Assembly (NCBI GenBank): GCA_013398275.1
Contig: VZSE01015299.1
Coordinates: 372,001 to 436,000 of the forward strand
Source: Promerops cafer
Taxonomy: Eukaryota > Chordata > Aves > Passeriformes > Nectariniidae
DNA length: 64,000 nucleotides
Direction of reading: 5' to 3'
Under the pieces are notes generated by a model. The model saw only the letters and a list, made by a program, of their open reading frames with translations. It was not told the origin of the DNA and searched no databases. Below, piece after piece: positions 13,490 to 27,274 of the stretch. The position numbers and the translations under genes were made by a program. Position 1 is the stretch's first letter. Every line of letters starts with the position of its first letter.

Positions 13490-16400
13490 GGTGGCACAAA
13501 ATCCTTCAGCTGCTACAGTTAATTCCTGCTCTAATCCCCCACACTGACTGGAGCCCAGAAGACCTGTCCTACATAAGCTTTTGTGCAGAACCCAGTGGTG
13601 TCCCACGGAGCTCTTGCATCAGTGAGAACAGTCCCCAGGGACAGAGCCTCTGCACCAGCAACCGAGGCACGCTCCGAGCACGGGCGTCTGGGACAGAGAG
13701 AGGAAAGCCTGGCCTGATCTGAAATGCTGAAAGCAGAAAAGCCTTTTATTCATTCTTGATTCCCAAGGCTCATCACTGATGCTTGGAGCACTGTTTGGGC
13801 CCTTCTGGGAGGTCAGAACATTTCAGAATCACATAGTGCAGGGTTTTCCAGGCACCCGAACTCAGGCCACTGCCTGGTGCTCACTGAACGTGCTCAGTGG
13901 AGTCAGGAGGCAGCCCAGCAGCCCAGCCCAGCACTCAGCTTTCTCGTGGAACACTCCACAGAGGGGAGAAGCTCTTCCAGGGTATGCAGCACTTTGCCCC
14001 ACATAAAACCCTGCCCGACGCCAAAAAAATTTCAAAAGGCCCTCAAAACTTGAATATTGTAAGTATACATTAAATGCTTTTGTTGTGTTTAGGTCTGAAA
14101 TAGTTCACCAAAAATCCAGATGCTTGGGGATTTAGGAGACAGGAACCACTGAAAGAAAGAGCTGATGGCCCTTGGAGAAGTCAGGGGTTATAACAGAGAG
14201 GCAGAAAACTCCCTCGACAAGCACAGGTACATTATAATTATACAACTGCCAGGGCACAGTTTGTTCTGAGGTCTTGGGAAAAGAAGAGAGGCACGAAAGA
14301 GAAGGATAATTTAAAAGCTGAGTTCAGTTATCTCTTTTTTTGTGGATAAATAAGGCTGATGATCATCCAGACAGAGAACATCACATCAATTAAATGAAGG
14401 ACTATTGGCAACCAGAATTGTTTGGGGATAGCAGTGACATCTGGTGCTCTGTTAACAACCCCCAGGTCAGGCACTTCGTCCTCCTAGATAGGAATTAACT
14501 CCTCAAAGAGGTAACTAAAGTTAAAACCTTCAAATGATTACCTGTAAAATAATGGTTGGCATGACAAATTTCTGATGAAGCAAACATTGATGACAGCAAG
14601 GAGATGCTGTTCTAAAATAACACTGCACTGTGCCATTGAAGCAAAGCTGGCTATTGATTGAGGCTTTCATAAGAGGAAACACAAAGCAATTCTGCTGCAG
14701 GAATACCAGGGCACCTCAGGGCCAGGTGGTGCAGACAGAAGAGGTTGTTGGGCCCCAGCATATTCTCAGTAGCTGTACTTTGTTCTTTTAAATCATGTTT
14801 CAAAGCAGTTTATGAATCCGTCTCCAATATGGATCAGACAAAACCAGCCTTAGGATACTACTTTACAAGAAACTGAATTTATCCCTAGGAAGTAACAGGT
14901 CTGGTGTAACTTTTACACAAGACTTCTTACCAGCTCTTCATTTCTAAAAGAGCCTTCTAAGGAAGGCCCACACACCTTTACCTGATCTTCTACAATAGCC
15001 TGCTGCTCTCTCTCCTTACAGCATGACTGATTTATTCCCATCTTCCCCCCTGCCTGGTTTATCCCATCTTCCAGCTCTTTCCACAGAGCCCTGCATTATT
15101 TTACTCCTCAAATCACCACTTCATCTTCACCCTTTTCTTTATGCATTTGGTAAACAGCAAACTTTAAACTTTGACACTGGTGCCTTAGAACGCCTTAGAG
15201 CTGCCTGGCAGTTGTGAGAGGACACTGAATATCCTGTTTGCCTCTGAAGGAAGGAAAACAAGCTCCTTTCAGCCTGTTCAGCTGCAGAAAGGTGAATACA
15301 TTTGAAGCTGCTGACACCTGCAAGCTCCAGACAGAAATACGGGCACTGATCAGTGCAAATGCATTCAGCTGCTGGCCTCTGCACATATTTCTCTTTATTA
15401 TGTAGCTTTTCACAGAGTTTTGGCCTTGTACAGTTGCTGGGTCTTATTTTGCATTCTATTATTCCTTCAGTCCTATCCATCTTGTAATTTTATGCAGATG
15501 GCATTGAATAGGTGCATTCATCTTGCAGTTTACCAACCCAGTGCTTACCTAACAGCAGGGACTGAGTATAACACCCCATTTCTCCTAAATTATCTTGCTT
15601 ACCTAGACATGGCCCCAGATTTGTCCCACGCAGAGCTGCCTGTTTGTCCCTGTGACTCCTGCTGTGCCTGCCAAGCACTACACAACAGCAAATGCTCAGA
15701 GCATCCCTTTGCTTTCCGTGTGGGACCTCCTGGCTGTGTGAACTGTGGTGTGGGCCATGGGTGTCAGTCAGAAGGGGGCTGGTGTTGCTCTGAGCACACA
15801 TTCAGAGAGATAAACTGGGACTGCAGGGCTGGTGAGCGTCCTGTGCAGAGCTACAACAGAATCCAGTCCTTCCTCCCACTATTTACCTCTGCAGACACTG
15901 CTCTGAGTCCTGCCTCTGATTCCAGAGTCAGGTTATGGCTCACGTTTGCCAGCGTTGGTCCAGGCCAGAGCCTGGCATGCAGCACAGAAATGGAGCTTGG
16001 GTTTCATGGAGAGAGCAGCAAGAAAGAGAATGCAAATCCACTGATTTTGACTGTTCAAACTTGCATACCAAACTGCATGGGCATGTTGTCTCAGGTGAAC
16101 AAAAATGTTATGAAAACGCTTTGCCAAACTCCTTCAGCACAGCTTTCAGTTAAATCCATCGTAATTCACAGAAAATAGAGGGAAAAAACACAGATCCAAA
16201 ATGTCACAAAGAATACACAAAAATAATTTAAAAATATGCTGATTAAACTTTGTCTTGTTGAGTGGGATATCACAATACAAACCACACCCTGAAAACTCTG
16301 CTCTTTAGGGAAGTTTGTCATCATTTGTCTGCAAAGACAACAAGCACTGTCTGGTTCCACGAGCTGTATCAGTATGTTACACAAAGCTGCCCCTTCTTTG

Positions 16401-19400
16401 GCAACTGGGTTAAAGAACCCCAAGCAATAAAAAGCCAGGTTGGAGCAGGGCCAGTGAGAACTTTATGAAAAGGTGCAGAGCTGCCTTTCTGTGACATCCC
16501 AGCTGCACTTCCTAGGGCTTCCTTCTCATGGTAAGCAAAGAGCTCTCTCTCACTACAAGGGCTGGAAAAGACAAAATTGGACCAGAAAAGTCGCCCTGAT
16601 TGTTTTTCTTTCTGGCCTGAAGGATGAACAATACAGATGATAAACAAAGAAGCAACAGATGTTTCAGTGCCCGCTTGGAAAGTCAAGACATTCACGTAGC
16701 CTGAGAGACTAAATAAGAACTGCAGTAGCTGTGATTCATGCTTCCACACCACAATCCAGCCTTCATGCTCCCTCTGATTTCCCCAGCTTTGTAGTTAAGT
16801 GCTCACCTCCCCTGTCCTTCCTAAACCAATAAAAATAACCTTGGAGATTTTGCTGCCATCCCACATTCAACCAAGAGCCTCTGGGGACTGAACATCCTGG
16901 AAACATCATGCAATGTCTGAACAACTGGAAATCTAAAATTCTTTGTACCTCGAGATGATCTGTCAAAGCGTTGGAAAACAAAGACCCATATGGAATGGGT
17001 AATTAATTAAAGTTCCCTAATTATCAAGGGGCCTTTCCTTCCCAGATGTTTCAGCCCAGTCTGACTGCATTTCTAGACACCACCAAAGAATCTGGCTCTG
17101 GCCACAGCGGGTGGTCCGAGAAACTTGTAAAAAAGGCAGGATTATGGCACAGTGAAAAGTGCTTTGTGTTACAGGTTCACCCCGAGCAACCTCCTCGCAG
17201 AACGAGTTGGAAATATCTAATTCTCAGGCAACCCCTCCATATAAGCTCATGCCAACAGGAGACAGGAAAAGCTTTCACCAACCTACCTCAGGCCACGATA
17301 AATTCGGGAAAATACATATTCACATTAAAATTACAATGTGTCCATGTGAGCCACAATCATTCATGGGCAGAAAACAATGACTGAACCAATTTTTCTCCCA
17401 GCTGGGCAAATACTCCCATTTTTAGAGCAGCTAAAAGAAGAGTGGGAGCTGACCTTGTGTCCCCCTGCACTGTAGGTCCAGTGGCCAGGGTGAAGTTGGC
17501 CAGTGGCCCCAGGGGTGGTGCCTGGCTCCCCCCAGGAGGGAGCACAGCCCTTCAGCCAGGCTGACTCACAGCCCTGTTCACCCCTCCTGCTCCAAGAACA
17601 CATTTTGACAGCATGCACTGAGTGCTGCCACAGAGACAGAACATTCCTGGAAGGGAGTTCCTCTCTTTCTTATGCAACTGATACAGCTCTAAAGGTACTT
17701 TTCTGGTTTAGCACCTGCATTTCCTTTTTTCCCAAGACAGGCTTTACAAGTCTCTGGTTTGTCCACAAGCAGCAGCTGCCAGGTTTGAGGAGGGGAGGCT
17801 CTGCATCTTAGAGAGCACAGCTACAGAGCAAAGATCTTCAGCCAAAACTGGCCACACGCAGCAGAGGAACTCTTCCCCTGCCTTACACGAGAGCGTGGAG
17901 GGTTAAGATCCCTCCCGTGGTTTTCTCACACACTTTTACTGCTAACACAGAACGTGGCTCACGCTGAAATGGCCTCTACATGGCTGTCCCACAGCTGGGC
18001 TGGAAATGCCCCCCTGACCCACATCTGACCTTTCAGCCCAATTTCCACCTCCTCTATCCACAAATGTTAAATACAGTACTCCAATCATCAGGAAACTGGA
18101 CATGTTTCATTCCTACGTTATTCCATTTGGGGCACTCGTTGTTTTTAAAATTGCATCTTGTTTCTGCTCACTCTGTTTAGGCAAGGCACTTATTCCTGAA
18201 GATCTGGTTTTAATTGACATTTGACTGCCAGTGCACAATGGCCTTTCATGATGAACATATTTGATAAACTCAGCAGCCTTAGGATGTGCTGTTTCCTGAG
18301 GTTAGTTCAGTTCCCTATCACCTCTACAAAAATACATTATTTGCTTTTTAACTTGCATTTGTCTAAAATAAATTTAATGCCAGAAGTACTGGAATATGAA
18401 GATTTAATAATCAGATTTTTGTCTGCTTTGTCATGTTTTCCATTGCTAAGAGATTCCAACATAAAGGCTGGTAAATCTTATGTCTATGAATGAAAATAAA
18501 GGCAGCCTAGAGCCACACTCATCTATTTCTGCTCTTAACTTGAACTAAGTAATCCTTCTCACTGGTGTCTGATGGTTGCTTTATGTCGATATTTTATCTG
18601 AAAAAAAATCCAAAAAACTGCCACCTTAGACCTTCCCCCTATGAAGAATTATGTGCATGTGTCTTTAAACAGATGACTCTAAAGTGATGTTATTTCTGTT
18701 TCAAATTAAACATCATGTATATCTTACTCATGCACGATTTTTAGAAGATAAAGGCTGCTTGAAGTTTAATTAAAGCCAAAGCACAGTATATGACAAGATT
18801 CTTCCCAGGGACATTCTGCTGTTTCAAATATCATTAACAGAGAGGAGACATTACACTGCTAAGGGAGCTGAGTAATCTGTAATTACATTAACTGGGAGGA
18901 ATTGACACCTCCAGTAGCAAAACAGGAACTCCACCTGCATTGTTTCAGTGTTGATCTACTCAAATGTCACTGCAAAAGTCCCTTCTTGACTCCACAGAAC
19001 TGCACGTATTTTATAGCTAAATAGCAATTCTCTTTCATGGCTCTGTTCCCAGGAGTTTCACAAACTGAATCCACAACAGCTTAAATCAAATCCTCTGCAG
19101 TCAGCCACAGCCACCCCACCTTGGGTCACACAACAGGAGGAGTCAGGTTAAGGTTTGGACCTTGGAATCAAGGTCATTACCCTTCAAGCCACCAGTTCTG
19201 TAGGAGAAATGAAATACAGGTGTCTGTAGGTCTTTCAGGCCACAGCTACTTACTTTGCAATGTTTAATTGTAGGAATAAGCACATCTGCTATTGCAGTAA
19301 TAACGCAATTGTTTAGACAGGAGATCACTCAGCAGAATGTTAGGAAAAAAGCTCACAGATACCTTAGAAATATCATAAAATGAGAGCACAAGAGCAAACA

Positions 19401-20907
19401 GAAGGAGTGACTGTGGAACCTGAAGGCATCTTAAGGCTCCTGTGCCTCTGCTACCTTCCTGCAAGAAACCTGAAGGTTTCCCCAATATCTTTTACCCTGT
19501 TACACCAGGAAACAAAAAGGATTTCACAAGCAGCTTTCTGTTCACGAAGCAAACAGAGAGCAAGCCAGGTACTGAAGCTCAGCTGTGTTTTCCTGAGGGT
19601 GATTTTTACTCCTTGACCCATCCAGAACTGGCACAGCTAAGCAGGTCTGGTATCTGAGCTGTGTTTAGTTGGTTTAACACACGTTTCCAGCGAGAACAAA
19701 AATCATCTCCGTGGCCTGGTGCTCTCCACCAAGTGCATTCCTGCCTCAGCCTGGCCTGGCAGCACCAGGCACAGCCCTGCTGGAAGGCACTGCCTCATTG
19801 CTCACATTTCCTTCAAGTCTGCAGTTTTTGTAGCTGGCATGAGCAGGACAGAATGAACCCTGGAAAATACTTTCAATATTATACCATGTAGGCAAGGATT
19901 GAATTGTAAACCAGAGTGCCTCTAGATGCAGTAACACAGCAGGTTGTGATGGCTCTTTGATATGGTCATTTAGGGTCTGACTTTCAAGGTATGGCAGAGG
20001 AATGGGAGGCAGATGTGAGAAAGGGGAAAGAGATTCCTGGCTTGCCTGAAGGCTTGCAACGATATCCCAGGTGGGGTCTGCATTCCTCCTCCCTCCAGCT
20101 CTCCAAACTGTTCTCCCTGCCTTGGAGCCCAGAAAATCTGGTCACCTCAACACAGAGCTGGCAAGGAAGCAGTGTCCCAATCCTCACTGACATCTGAAAG
20201 TGATCATTTGACTGCCCGCACTGCAGGAATGCTTCCCCACAGGAATAAGGAATTTTATGAGCGTTATAAAAAGTTACTGGCACTACAACGTATTATCACT
20301 GTGGGATAAATTACTGATGTGCTGTCAGCTGGGGGCCTGCCAGGACAGCAGCCAGAACCATCTCCCTGCTCTGACAGAGCTCTGTGGGCTCCCTTGGCAG
20401 CCTTCAGCCTCGCCCAGCTGGGTCCTCCTCAGCAGGGACAGACTCAAACCCGAAGGCAGAGGGGGCAGAGCACAAAGCTGCAGCACCACACCCTGGTCCC
20501 AGCACAGCTGCAGCAGCAGACAAGGTCTTGATCACATTTGTCGTTCTGCCAATAAGATTTGCAGTGTAACACCAATTTTCATCAATCGAGAACAGAGCTG
20601 CAGTTCTGCCATACTCTCAAATTAAATAGAGTATACTAGAATACACTCATCTATATTTAGTTCTCAAAATATAAGCTACTTAGACTCTCATGAGACCGTA
20701 TGTTTAAGCTGCACGAATTTTTTTCCAAGTGCTCTGAAATTACCTTTATTTTTAGCTTATGCTTTCTTGGAGCTGGCAGACATCCTGTCACGGGAGATGC
20801 TGGGTACAAAATGCGAAATATTGCTGTCTGTACTGTCCTTCAGAGTCCTGAGCTGAACGTGGCTGAGCCACCTCCCCAGCCAGCTGAGCCAGCCCAGCAG
20901 CAGCAGC
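13490..20907. other. Intron 14, unique sequence
   Basis: About 7.4 kb of mixed to AT-rich unique sequence without an array or a recognised mobile element. One plus-strand open frame of 252 codons (15420-16178) is unusually long but not recognisable (see findings). Confidence 0.55.
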
Positions 20908-21201
20908 ACAGGGAGGTGGCAGGGGCACGGGGACGTGGCAGGGGCACGGGGAGGTGGCACAGGGACGTGGCACTGGTATGGGGATGTGTCACTGGCACAA
21001 GGAGGTGGCACTGGCACAAGGAGGTGGCAGGGGCACGGGAAGGTGGCACTGGTATGGGGATGTGGCACAGGCACAGGGAGGTGGCACGGGGAGGTGGCAG
21101 GGGCACAGGGACGTGGCAGGGGCATGGGGAGGTGGCACTGGCACAAGGAGGTGGCACTGGCACGGGGAGGTGGCACGGGGAGGGGGCACTGGCACGGGAG
21201 G
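20908..21201. repeat. 18-20-bp minisatellite GAGGTGGCACTGGCACAAG
   Basis: About 15 copies of an 18-20-bp purine-rich unit with mixed variants (GGGGCACGG, CTGGCACAA, CTGGTATGG). Variant order is irregular. Confidence 0.94.
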
Positions 21202-23599
21202 ATCCTTCCCTGCCCCACGCAGCCCTGCCCCGAGGCAAGGGCAGCAGTCCCTGCTGGCTCCTGCCTGCTCCTCACACGGGGACAGGAGCAGCTCACAAGC
21301 CCCCTCCCTGCTCAGGGCTCCGTGGCTGCGGGGACCCTGAACTGCGACGCTGCAGCCTGGCACGAGGTGCAGCTGGGGGACACGTCCCTACCTCCTGCTC
21401 TGAGACCACGTCCTGCACAGAGCAGTGGCAGGCAGATGAGAGAGGCTGCAGCTCAGACTGAAACCATTCATTTTGTGTGCAGGGCTTGTCATCATTTCCC
21501 ATTAGTTTGGAAGCTCCAGCCTTGTCAGTGATCCATCAGTGCTTCCAGGACACATTTTTATTTTCAGGGCTCTATAGCTCTCGGCTGAAATGTCACATCT
21601 GTGGTATCATCAAAACATATAAAATCTAGTTCAGTCATGCAAGAAGGAATATGGGGGAAATAAAGGACTTTTATAGTATCATTCCCTTTTAACTTTTTTT
21701 CTCTATCATTCTAAATGCATTCCTTAGGCTTAAAAAACTGCACACCACAGAAAATCCAAAATGGGGCAAGTTTTCCTCGGCAACTAATCCAAGCTCCTGT
21801 CATTACAAATATAAATCTCCATATCTCATCTGTGCAGTCGTTACACCAGGCACGAATAGCACCTCTGGCTCCTTAGTGTACCCAACTGCTGCCCCCAGGA
21901 GTCCCCCAGCAGGGAGCTCCCCCTGCAGCGCTGACCTGCAGCCCAGTAGGACACGCAGGGAGGGGCTTAGCTGAGCAAATCCCGAGATTTCGTGCCCCAG
22001 GTTCCCTCACCAATCAAGACAAGCAGGGAAAAGTCAGCCAAAACCTTTTAACCAATACTTTGGTGTGAGGGGGTCTCCTGGAAGGGCTGGTGTCTCTCCA
22101 TGCCTGCACAGGTGGCCTGGGCTGCTGAGCACACACGGAGATGTCAGTCACAGGGGTGTTCAGATGGCAAATGTCCCCCAAGCACAGCCTGAGCCAGGTG
22201 CAAATGCAGCCCGGGTGAAGCTGCACTCACCAGAGGGTACCTGGCTCCCCAGACAGCCAGAGCTGGCCCTGCACAGCTCCTGGGCTGCTGCAGGAGCCCC
22301 CGGCAGGGAAACTCCACCTTCCTCCCACTGGGCTCTTCCTCCTCGCCCCGAGCCTCCAGAGGGCCAGGAAGGATTCTGCCTGCCCTTCACGGGGGCCAAG
22401 GGCAGCAAGTGCAAGCTTTTGGCTAAATTCTCCAGCTCAGAAGCCAACCTTGCCAGCACTGATGCACTGCAAAGCTAGAGCGAGCAGCTGAGCCCGAAGG
22501 TAAAATTCCTCAATGAATCAAAAGAAAATACAAGGAGAAAGACACAGAAGCTTAGCTATCGAGGAATGAGATTATGCTCTACAAGACCTGCACACCAGCA
22601 GATATCAGGGTGAAATGTGTGCAGCAGGCAAGTGTAAGTGAAAAGCATCTCTCTGAGAAGCAGCACTGGAACAGAGTCCTTGTGCTGATTAATTGCCTTT
22701 AAACATTTGATCACTATATGTAATCCCGTAAATCTCCAAGTGTTTTGACATATCTTTAGTGAAGGCAGAGTCAGGCAATTATGTATAAAACATCCAAAAA
22801 AAAGTAAATACCTAGGAAAAAGGTCGCAACTTCCTTTTTGGAGTCTGCCTTCCAGGAACAGTCTTCTGTAAGCACTTAAAATTTGCTGCTCTGCTGAATA
22901 TTCTTGCCAGTACATTTGTTTTCTGCTGGCTAGTTAATAGTTGCAGGAAGCAAACTCAAAATCTTTTTTTTTTTTTTTTTTTCCTGAAGTGGAAGAATAT
23001 TTATGGATTTTTTGGGGTTTTTTTTAGACAATATATGCTGAGTTCTAACTTTCCTCAAGAGAAAGCCAGAGAACGAGTTCAAATATGTAAATCTAGTTCT
23101 GGGATATACAAAATACTCAAATCGATGGAAGAAAGAAGCTAATCAACAGTCTGCAGACTCTGAAGAATCAAAATATACAATATAGAAATATACTGCATAC
23201 TGAAGTTATGCTTTTGTTCCCTTGGGTACAGAATTTACCACAAGAAAGCACTAAGTCTCTGCAAATTCTTTATGATTTTTTATGGGAAATTCTTCTATCA
23301 TTCCTCAGGTTTTACGTTCCCAGGATACATTTGGGTCTGATGTTTGTGTGGTTCACTGAGAAATACATGATTTAAAGTGACATCCCATACTTCAAGGTGG
23401 TTACATAAGTGAAAGGTTACTTGTTTCTTAAAAATAAGTGATCAGTTTTAGTAACACATTTGGAAGGAGCTTGTTCCCTCCACGCTGCCTTCAGAGGGTT
23501 TTGAGGGGCTTTGATACTGAGCTGTTTGCACACAACATCCCATTTCACCCCCAGCTGGCCACTGCCAGGCTGCTCCTCCATTCCTGGGCATTTTAGCCC
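21202..23599. other. Intron 14, unique sequence
   Basis: GC-rich to 21420 and at 21890-22440, otherwise AT-rich. A T19 run lies at 22964-22982. No mobile element or exon was recognised. Confidence 0.6.
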
Positions 23600-24071
23600 G
23601 AAATGGAAACGTCCAGGAGGAAACCAGGCAGGAGGTGCCGCGCTGGGGGGAAATGCAGCAGCGTGGAGGGGCAGGGCTGTCCTGCCAGCCACAGCCCTGC
23701 AGCTGTGCTGGCTGCTCAGCAGAGCCCTGCTGCTGCCGGGGCTCCGGGAGCCTCACCTGCCCAGGTGCAGCCCCAGCCCAGGGGCGCGGCCACAGCCCAG
23801 GGGTGCAGCCCCAGCCCAGGGGTGCAAGCCCAGCCCAGGTGCAGCCCCAGCCCAGGGGTGCAATCCCAGCCCAGGGGTGCAATCCCAGCCCAGGGGTGCA
23901 GCCCCAGCCCAGGGGTGCAGCCCCAGCCCAGGGGCTCAGCCCCAGCCCAGGGGTGCAGCCGTGCCTGGGGCAGCCCGGGACCTCCCCCAGCAGAGCCCCG
24001 AGCCAGGCGGTGCAGAGTGAGCCGGCCTTGCCCGTGCCAGGCTCTGGGAGGAGAACGCTGCCAGCCTCGGG
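23600..24071. repeat. 19-bp minisatellite CCCAGGGGTGCAGCCCCAG in GC-rich tract
   Basis: About ten copies of 19 bp (some one unit-part shorter) at 23761-23960, inside a GC-rich tract running from about 23600. It is separated from a second, unrelated 19-bp array by only about 110 bp. Confidence 0.93.
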
Positions 24072-24228
24072 AGCTCGGTCCCGGGTGCTGAGCTCGGTCC
24101 CGGGTGCTGAGCTCGGTCCCGGGTGCTGAGCTCCGTCCCGGGTGCTGAGCTCGGTCCCGGGTGCTGAGCTCCGTCCCGGGTGCTGAGCTCGGTCCCGGGT
24201 GCTGAGCTCCGTCCCGGGTGCTGAGCTC
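24072..24228. repeat. 19-bp minisatellite GCTCGGTCCCGGGTGCTGA
   Basis: Eight tandem copies of 19 bp. From the third copy on, GCTCGG and GCTCCG alternate, giving a 38-bp dimer period. Confidence 0.96.
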
Positions 24229-24230
24229 TG

Positions 24231-25711
24231 ACCCTCTGTCGCGCCGGCAGCTGCTCCCCGCTGCTCCCCGGAGCAGAAGCAGGGCTTGGGCTGGGTTTTC
24301 TTGTGCTACATCAGCTTATTCCCGGGGTGGTTTTCTTCCTCCGCCCACGCCTCCTTTACCCCCACTAACACTTTGTTAACTCTTGGCGGATTTTCAGAGT
24401 AAACACTTCTGCTCCTCAAAGGAATTTGCATGAAGCCAGAGCTCTGCCAAGGAGGAGCACGTGGAGCTGTCACAGCTCCTTGGTGACAGCTTGGGAGGAC
24501 TCAACACTGCAGTGCAGGACCAAGAAAGGGAACATTTCAGCCTCTCTAAAGTGTGCTCTACCATTCATCAAACAGCTTCACTCTAACAGTTACAGCTTCA
24601 AAGCTCTGATGTGCCACTCTGAACTAATGCCCTTATTTTGGTGCATTTTCACTGCAGTGCTCACCAGGTCACATTTTGGAAAGTTTTGGCCATTTTGGAA
24701 GTGCAATGGCTGTTCAATAAGCTGGGGATGCCCTGTGAGTCCAAACTGGCACCATTTTATTCACCCCTGTGAGCTCTGCTGGCTGGCTCCATAGGAGAAC
24801 CTGGCCCCACTAAAGCTTGAGCCCGTTTCTATAATGATGTTTTCTCCCCAGTTTGAGCAAGAACAAACAAAAGCATTTGACTAGAAAATACATAATGTCA
24901 ATACAGAGAGTTTCATGCATCAAAATCAATGGAAATCAGGACTTGAACATTGAATAAATCCAGGGGAAAAGTTTTGTATGAATCACAAAGCAACCATTAC
25001 ATAGAAGGTGAAACTGAGGAATCAGAGCTTAGAAGAAAAATTCAATACTGTTCTAGCTTTTTCATTAGTTGGAGTGCAAATTAATAGCATTACATCGCAA
25101 AGCTGACCTTCTTGATAAAGAAAAATCAATCCAGTTCTGAGGGCCTTTAAGTATTACTCCTAAAAAATTACCATATGTCTGCCACATGCAAAAATCAAGA
25201 AAACTTATTTTTAGGTTGAGGTGGGAAAAAACACAAACAAACAAAAAGCTTTCTCCCAAATCTGAAATTCCAAATCTTTTTGACAAATGGGAATCAGTGA
25301 GATGTCACCGGTGTAGCTGAATAATTACAAAATCACTCAGGAAGACTAAATTCCCTGGTGTGGCTGGTGCTTTCTCCAAACCTATTCTTCTGCTGGCTAT
25401 TCGAGCTGTATTTGGTGTCAATTATCATAGCAGAGAGAAACAACAAATGAAGAATACAGACAGCACCGGCTCCTGGAGCTCCTGCTATTGAAATTATTTA
25501 AAACATCCTCAGGCAAATAAAAAGTCTACTGTGAAAAATGCTGACAAGCAGCAGCATAACTCGCACACAGTTTAATGTGAACCGATCTAGAGGGCCACAG
25601 GATATTTCCCCTTGCAGCTTTATGAATTAGCTATCTCCTTGAGCAGTCAGCCCCGACCTGAGAGCCTCGGGGGGCAGGGAGCAGTGGCTGCCCTGAGGGG
25701 GGGAGAGCTCA
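24231..25711. other. Intron 14, unique sequence
   Basis: AT-rich beyond 24800. No repeats, mobile elements or exons were recognised. Confidence 0.6.
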
Positions 25712-25890
25712 GAGCTGCTTGGGATCCCCAGATCCCACCATGGAGCTGTTTGGGAGCCCCAGCTCCCACCATGGAGCTGTTTGGGAGCCCCAGCTCCCAC
25801 CATGGAGCTGCTTGGGATCCCCAGATCCCACCATGGAGCTGTTTGGGAGCCCCAGCTCCCACCATGGAGCTGTTTGGCAGCCCCAGCTGC
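25712..25890. repeat. 31-bp minisatellite, about six units
   Basis: The unit GAGCTGTTTGGGAGCCCCAG+CTCCCACCATG (31 bp) occurs in two variants: A (CTTGGGATCC...AGATCC) and B (TTTGGGAGCC...AGCTCC), in the order A B B A B B'. This is a 93-bp higher-order repeat of about two copies. Confidence 0.95.
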
Positions 25891-27089
25891 CCCCAGGGCC
25901 CCCTCCCAGTGCAGGGAGACCCTTGGTGCTCCTCACAGCCTCTCCCTTCGTCCCCCCAGGGCCCGGAGGAGCTCCCAGCAGATCTCCCACCTTCTGGGCA
26001 GAGCAGAGCTCCGAGCCGTGCTCTCGGGACCCCTTTGTGGCACAGCCTCTGGCCAGCAGGAGCGCAAAGGGACGGGGCTGAGGCTTCCACTGCACTCAAA
26101 GCTCGTGCCCCAGTGCTTCTCACCAGCCTCCAGGCACTGATCCCACCCGAAATCCTCACCAGATCTGTCCCAGGACATGGCACAGCCCAACCCGCGAGCC
26201 CTCCCCACGTGTGGAACAAACACCACGGGGTTAATTTTAGGAAGGATCATTTTATCTTCCTTCTACCAAGGCACTCAGGCTTGGTTAGCCCCAAATTATC
26301 TGGCACTGCCCTCCACGTCTTGCCTGTGCTTAACTTAACATTATGCATACACATAAATAAATAAATAGCAGCCTTTAGGATGACTGCATTAGGATAAAAA
26401 CAGACATGGCAAGCAATAAAACCCCCTATTTACCAGTTAGCCAGATTAGATTTGCTCACACTAAACATGAGAATTTATTTTAACCAATATTAAAAATATG
26501 TATCTATGTCTGATTTCTCTGAAATCGATCAGTAGGTGTTTTTAAGAGGTGCTGCATTTCATCATCATGGCTGCTGGGGTTTTAAAGGTGCCCAGACACA
26601 AGAAAAGGAGCTGCAATTATGTTCATTTCTCATGTGAACTCAATGTATAGCTGAGGATATAGTAAGGACACAACTTGTGTAGAAAAGTGCCAAACTTTGT
26701 GTTGATTTTAAAATCATGAGCTTTCTTCTTATTTTTTCTTTTTGCCTAATTGTGGTACATTCTGCAAGAGTCACAGTTATAACTGTATTTTTGTCAAGTT
26801 CTCTCTGTCAAAGTCCATCCAGTGAAAAATTATACCCTTGTTCTGCAGATGGGGGCAAGATTCATTGCTTTTCCTCAATCAATATCTACATTAGCCAACA
26901 CTTAACTTGCCATAAAAATTAATTGGCTCCACACAGGCTTCTCTCATGGTAGCACTAATATTTGTGTACGAACGGGAATTGGTTCTTCCCTTGTTTTATT
27001 TTCTTATCAATAATGATGCCAAACAAACCTGGGGGTATTGCATGCCCAGGAAAAAGAGAGGAAAGGATGAGGTTTGGTGAGTTTTAAGG
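25891..27089. other. Intron 14, unique sequence
   Basis: GC-rich to about 26200, then AT-rich with a short (AAAT) run at 26353-26367. Nothing else was recognised. Confidence 0.6.
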
Positions 27090-27274
27090 CAAAGGCCGCA
27101 TGGCCTCCGTAGAAGCTCGGTGAAGAGCCAAGCCAGGAGCGGTTTGCCACGAGCGAGGCAGAGCCTGCGGAGCTCCGTGCGCGCCGGCGCTGCCGCATCC
27201 CCGGGGAGCGCCGGGCGGGCCCGCAGCAACGGCAGGGCGGCACCGGGAGGGGAGCGCAGCAGCAGCCGGGGGGC
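27090..27274. other. CpG-rich patch in intron 14
   Basis: CpG-dense sequence (for example GTGCGCGCCGGCGCTGCCGC at about 27177) leads into the G-rich minisatellite. It could be an intronic CpG island. No promoter motif is visible. Confidence 0.4.

Noticed and set aside
17480..17545. Minus-strand LANFTLATGP text resembling part of a GPS motif
   Set aside because: It lacks the cysteines, the C-x-F-L-D-F start and the HLT cleavage triplet expected in the ADGRD1 GPS exon.
20700..21531. Plus- and minus-strand open frames of about 180-250 codons
   Set aside because: They consist mostly of the translated 18-20-bp minisatellite.
23448..24129. Proline/glutamine-rich open frames
   Set aside because: They are a translation of two 19-bp GC-rich minisatellites.
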